From: Xenorhabdus lircayensis
GTDB taxonomy: Bacteria > Pseudomonadota > Gammaproteobacteria > Enterobacterales > Enterobacteriaceae
Length of the DNA stretch: 34,120 bases
Assembly (NCBI RefSeq): GCF_016306625.1
Contig: NZ_JACOII010000052.1
Coordinates: forward strand, 1 to 34,120
Reading direction: 5' to 3'
Numbering within the stretch: the stretch's first letter is position 1; each line of letters starts with the position of its first letter. Of this stretch, positions 31,201 through 34,120 are shown piece by piece. A model generated the notes under the pieces. The model was given only the letters and a program-made list of their open reading frames with translations, had not been told where the DNA came from and searched no databases. The position numbers and the translations under genes are program-made.

Positions 31201-34120
31201 TGACTATGAAGCCCCCATTGGTGAACAGGAAACAAAACTGGCTGAGATTTGGCAAGACCTGCTGGGGCTGAAACGTGTCGGCCGCCAAGATCATTTCTTT
31301 GAACTCGGTGGTCATTCGCTGATAGCGGTCAGCCTGATTGAACGACTGCGTAATGCAGGATGGTTGCTTGATGTTCGCGGCGTTTTTTCTGCACCAGTGC
31401 TTGCTGACATGGCCCAGGCTATTCAGATAAATCAGGATGACTCTGTTTTTATTGTGCCACCCAACCGTATTCCTAAAAACTGCGCCGTTATTACTCCCGA
31501 TTTGTTGCCCTTGGCAACATTGTCCCAAGCGGAAATCGACACGGTTGTCAAAACCGTAGTCGGCGGCGCGGCCAATGTGCAGGATATCTATCCACTCGCC
31601 CCGTTACAGGAAGGCATATTGTTCCATCACCAGCTACAGGAGCAAGGCGATACCTATCTGTTAAGTAGTCTGATTGCCTTTGATAACCGTGAGTGTCTCG
31701 ATGCCTTCCTTAACGCCTTGCAACAAGTTATCGACCGCCACGATATCCTGCGTACCGCCATCTGCTGGCAAAACGTAACGCAACCGGTACAAGTAGTCTG
31801 GCGTCAGGCGCCACTGTCAGTGATTACGTTTGTTCCAACCTCAGAAGACAATGTGCAGGCTCAGTTGCAAGCGCACGCTGATCCACGTCAGCGCCGACTC
31901 GATCTGAGTCAGGCACCACTGCTTACCACCGATATCGCTCACGATCCTGACAACCACCAGTGGTTACTGGCGCTGAGTTTCCATCATCTGATTTGTGATC
32001 ATATGACACTGGCGCTTATCGTTGATGAAATCCGCCTGCTGTTACAAGGTCGTACCGAGGAATTGCCCAATCCGCTGCCGTACCGTAACTTCATTACCCA
32101 AACCCTGAGCGTGCCGTCCTCGGTACATGAAGACTACTTCCGTGCCCGACTCGCAGACGTCGATGCACCAACGGCGCCATTTGGCCTGCTTAATGTAAAA
32201 GATGGCGGTGAAGATATTGCTGAAACCCGTTTATTGCTGGGTCGCACTCTGGCTGGCGCAATCCACATTCAGGCCCGTCGCTTGGGAGTCAGCTCAGGGG
32301 TACTGTTCCATGTTGCCTGGGCGCAAATGTTGGCGCAAATCAGCGGCCGTGATGATGTGGTCTTCGGTTCTGTACTGCTCGGCCGCCTGCAAGGTTCTGT
32401 CGGCGCCGACCAAGTGATGGGAATGTTTATCAATACCCTGCCAGTGCGGATATCTCTCGCCGATCGCAGCGTGTTGGAGGTAGTGCAAGCCACCTACTGC
32501 GACCTGATGACATTACTGGAACATGAACAAGCACCTCTGGCACTGGCGCAACGCTGTAGCAGTGTTACTCCGCCATTACCGCTGTTTAGTACCTTGCTCA
32601 ACTATCGCCATAACCAATCAAGCTCCGCTGATGTTGTTTGGGACGGTATCCGCTTGCTGACCAAAGCAGAACGCAACAACTATCCGCTCACTCTCTCGGT
32701 AGATGATCTAGGTGAAGATTTTAGTCTGTTGGTTCAAAGCATTGCGGAGATCGATCCCGCTCGAATAGCAGGTTACTTGACCACAGTCATGGGTAATCTG
32801 ATCGAAACCTTGGCTACCGACCCTCAGCAGCCTATTTGTCGCCTGCCAATCTTGTCCGCCAACGAGCGTCAGCAATTGCTGATGGATTTCAATGCGACCA
32901 AAGCTGACTTTCCGCAAAATGCTCTAGTACACCAATTATTTGAACAACAGGCTGAACACACTCCTGACGCTATTGCTGTGGTGTTCGAAGGACGCGCTCT
33001 CAGCTACAAGGAACTTAACTGCCGTGCTAATTATCTAGCCCACTCTTTGCTTGCGTTGGGGGTAAAACCCGATGACCGGGTGGCCATCTGTGCTGAACGC
33101 AGTCCAGAGATGGTGGTGGGGTTACTGGCTATTCTCAAGGCTGGTGGCGCCTATGTCCCACTGGATCCGGCCTATCCGGCCGAACGACTGGCCTATATGC
33201 TGGATGATGCGGCGCCAGTAGCACTACTTACTCAAGCAGCCCTAAGGGAAACACTGGGCAGCAACCTGCCTACTGTAGTGCTTGATGCCCAACAACCCTC
33301 TATTTTTGATAAAGAGTCGGCAGAAAACCCCGATGCTCGGGCACTGGGATTGACCTCACACAGTCTGGCGTATGTGATTTATACCTCAGGTTCCACCGGG
33401 CAACCCAAAGGAGTTATGGTTGAGCACGGCGGATTCAGAAATTACCTACAGTGGGCTCTTGGACATTATGCTAATGCAAATCGACTAAACAGTATTGTGT
33501 CATCACCGGTGGCCTTTGATGCGACTGTCACCAGTATTTACCTGCCCCTGCTTTGTGGCGGCAGAATACAACTGCTTCGTGACGGACAAGAATTGATCGA
33601 GTTGATACCCACCCTGTTATCTATGGATGCCACTACTCTGGTCAAGATCACCCCAACCCATTTTGCTGCGGTTGGTCAGGAATTGCTGACGGCAAAACAA
33701 ACTTGTCCTGAACACTGTTTCATTGTGGGGGGAGAGTCACTTTCTAGTTCAACCGTAGCACGTTGGCGTGAACTTTCTCCTGAATCACGTATTGTCAATG
33801 AGTACGGCCCAACCGAAACGGTAGTTGGCTGTATCACGTTTGACGCCAATGAGCTGAATGGTTTCATCGGCAACGTTCCCATTGGCCGTCCAATCGCCAA
33901 CACCCAGATCTATATTCTGGATGCACAGGGTGAACCCGCGCCTCTCGGCGTTATCGGTGAGATCTATATCGGCGGCACCGGTGTGGCCCGCGGCTACCTT
34001 AACCGCCCAGAATTGACAGCGGAACGCTTTATTCCCGACCCGTTCTCAGCCGTATCGGGTGCCCGGCTGTATAAAACCGGCGATCTCGGCCGCTGGCTGC
34101 CGGATGGCAATATCGAATAC
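28223..34120 (+). CDS. Non-ribosomal peptide synthetase, C-A-T-C-A..., partial
   Basis: 1966 codons without a stop; the gene continues beyond the window. Module 1: condensation domain (~20-455, HHLISDG at 150-156), adenylation domain (~485-975, YTSGSTGFPKG, GRNDFQIKLRGFRIELGE), carrier domain with LGGHS (Ser1032). Module 2: condensation domain (~1120-1550, PLAPLQEGILFHH, His motif HHLICDH at 1254-1260), adenylation domain from ~1573, cut near YKTGDLGRWLPDGNIEY. Reading the ten-residue pocket gives D-V-Q-F-V-A-H-V-V for A1, close to proline codes, and D-A-T-K-I-G-E-V-G for A2, close to Asn/Asp-type codes. A C domain at the very N-terminus suggests either an acyl starter or a preceding synthetase. 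No ribosome site is obvious before the ATG. Confidence 0.93.
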   Translation, partial: MNVPHSHNPSLENPLTSSHELSLSSTQQVVWLDQILHPDSPNYNISTLVCIDGDLDEILFTQALEAVVSRHDTLRLRLVDTHGLPRQKLVDTFSVSLAVHDFSQYADAEAQAAQQIHATFIRPFHLYGELWRSELLRVSDTRWYWQFCCHHLISDGLGLRLVIKDLTDNYNRLVKGEALAEVAPSYLDFIVEDRTYLDSKLRARDLQFWLERYEKLPPALIPPSNPDTSVTHKPTKPVLWQLDKTLFQQIEDTVAAHGLSVLHFMYAVLACYFARSADAEEIVIGVPVHNRRNAKQKCTMGMFSSVIPIGVTVHSEDSFLDVMRKAATELRRCYKHQRLPIAEINQHTQIKQKTGRTQLFDIMLSLELFETNASMQGTVTTLKQSYRGAMFPLTIAIYQYTFTHLENVSQPATIEFNYDTNYLSHEEVIALQSRLALLVETAITSLDMPVGKAPLLPAAERQQLLVDFNATDADFPQHTLVHQLFEQQAERTPNAIAVVFGTHSLSYDELNRRANRLAHYLLTLGVQPDNRVAICVERSLEMIVGMLAILKAGGAYVPLDPAYPTERLMYMLDDAAPVALLTQSSLTERLNSHLPTVLLDTQAPSISDEESEKNPNAQSQGLTSRHLAYVIYTSGSTGFPKGVEMPLAALSNLLQWHRQNPSHLSGNGKTLQFAALGFDVAFQEIFTTLCEGGCLVLINEAIRREPQQLLQLIQQKQIDRLFLPYIALQHLAEASSSIEGDFTSLAHIVTAGEQLRITPAIRRFLQRAGSCQLHNHYGPTESHVVTAYILDKDINQWATLPPIGRPIANTQIYILDTQGQPVPLGVAGEIHIGGVSVARGYLNRPELTAERFISDPFSATPNARLYKTGDLGRWLPDGNIEYLGRNDFQIKLRGFRIELGEIEARLIQCPEIDEAVVIAREDIPGDKRLVAYLRTQPDIELDPTKLRQQLAQHLADYMLPSAFVVLDTFPLTPNGKLDHKALPVPDQSAVVTRDYEAPIGEQETKLAEIWQDLLGLKRVGRQDHFFELGGHSLIAVSLIERLRNAGWLLDVRGVFSAPVLADMAQAIQINQDDSVFIVPPNRIPKNCAVITPDLLPLATLSQAEIDTVVKTVVGGAANVQDIYPLAPLQEGILFHHQLQEQGDTYLLSSLIAFDNRECLDAFLNALQQVIDRHDILRTAICWQNVTQPVQVVWRQAPLSVITFVPTSEDNVQAQLQAHADPRQRRLDLSQAPLLTTDIAHDPDNHQWLLALSFHHLICDHMTLALIVDEIRLLLQGRTEELPNPLPYRNFITQTLSVPSSVHEDYFRARLADVDAPTAPFGLLNVKDGGEDIAETRLLLGRTLAGAIHIQARRLGVSSGVLFHVAWAQMLAQISGRDDVVFGSVLLGRLQGSVGADQVMGMFINTLPVRISLADRSVLEVVQATYCDLMTLLEHEQAPLALAQRCSSVTPPLPLFSTLLNYRHNQSSSADVVWDGIRLLTKAERNNYPLTLSVDDLGEDFSLLVQSIAEIDPARIAGYLTTVMGNLIETLATDPQQPICRLPILSANERQQLLMDFNATKADFPQNALVHQLFEQQAEHTPDAIAVVFEGRALSYKELNCRANYLAHSLLALGVKPDDRVAICAERSPEMVVGLLAILKAGGAYVPLDPAYPAERLAYMLDDAAPVALLTQAALRETLGSNLPTVVLDAQQPSIFDKESAENPDARALGLTSHSLAYVIYTSGSTGQPKGVMVEHGGFRNYLQWALGHYANANRLNSIVSSPVAFDATVTSIYLPLLCGGRIQLLRDGQELIELIPTLLSMDATTLVKITPTHFAAVGQELLTAKQTCPEHCFIVGGESLSSSTVARWRELSPESRIVNEYGPTETVVGCITFDANELNGFIGNVPIGRPIANTQIYILDAQGEPAPLGVIGEIYIGGTGVARGYLNRPELTAERFIPDPFSAVSGARLYKTGDLGRWLPDGNIEY

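Overview
The window looks like a chromosome segment of a Xenorhabdus/Photorhabdus-type enterobacterium. From 18.8 to 25.9 kb it carries the enterobacterial block ssrA-smpB / ratA-rnfH / bamE-recN-nadK / grpE, followed by ung and grcA. The tmRNA tag reads ANDENYALAA. The window ends in a large non-ribosomal peptide synthetase (NRPS), and there are many insertion sequences and phage-derived pieces. The genus is inferred from gene style, not proven.

Layout. (1) 1-5273: accessory DNA with the tail end of an IS1-type element, a truncated threonine-dehydratase-like gene, an SH3-like protein, a dead IS5-family copy, a small secreted protein with a frameshifted neighbour, and an orphan phage tail-fibre gene. 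(2) 5274-18786: a 13.5-kb P4-like satellite element. It is bounded by a 15-bp direct repeat (GCTGGCGGGATTTGA) whose right copy lies in the 3' end of ssrA. Its core is a P4-type integrase beside ssrA, three small genes overlapping it, a primase plus DUF927 helicase, two AlpA-like regulators, an Ash-family protein and several small satellite genes. Its left half (6-10 kb) is a cargo zone. This holds a YopT-like (C58) cysteine protease candidate, a second protein with a possible Cys-His-Asp arrangement, a frameshifted Q-type antiterminator and a small protein preceded by a heptanucleotide tandem repeat. (3) 18765-25891: conserved chromosomal genes, all intact, with recognisable control sites (LexA boxes before recN, a heat-shock promoter before grpE, an FNR site before grcA). 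(4) 26.1-27.4 kb: a scar made of three truncated insertion sequences (ISAs1, IS630, IS6). (5) 28223 to the end: the first 1966 codons of an NRPS, organised C-A-T-C-A. The first adenylation domain reads like a proline domain and the second like an Asn/Asp-type domain.

The least explained feature is in the cargo zone. At least twelve 22-bp palindromes share one format, an 8-bp arm, a 6-nt A/T-rich centre and an 8-bp arm. The arm sequence changes from copy to copy while complementarity is kept. Three neighbouring pairs are spaced exactly 42 bp apart. A second, about 50-bp block occurs three times in the same zone and also carries a hairpin whose two arms change together.

The satellite also contains many single-base frameshifts and a nonsense codon, while the core genes and the 5.9-kb NRPS reading frame are open. 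This suggests decay of the element rather than general sequence error.
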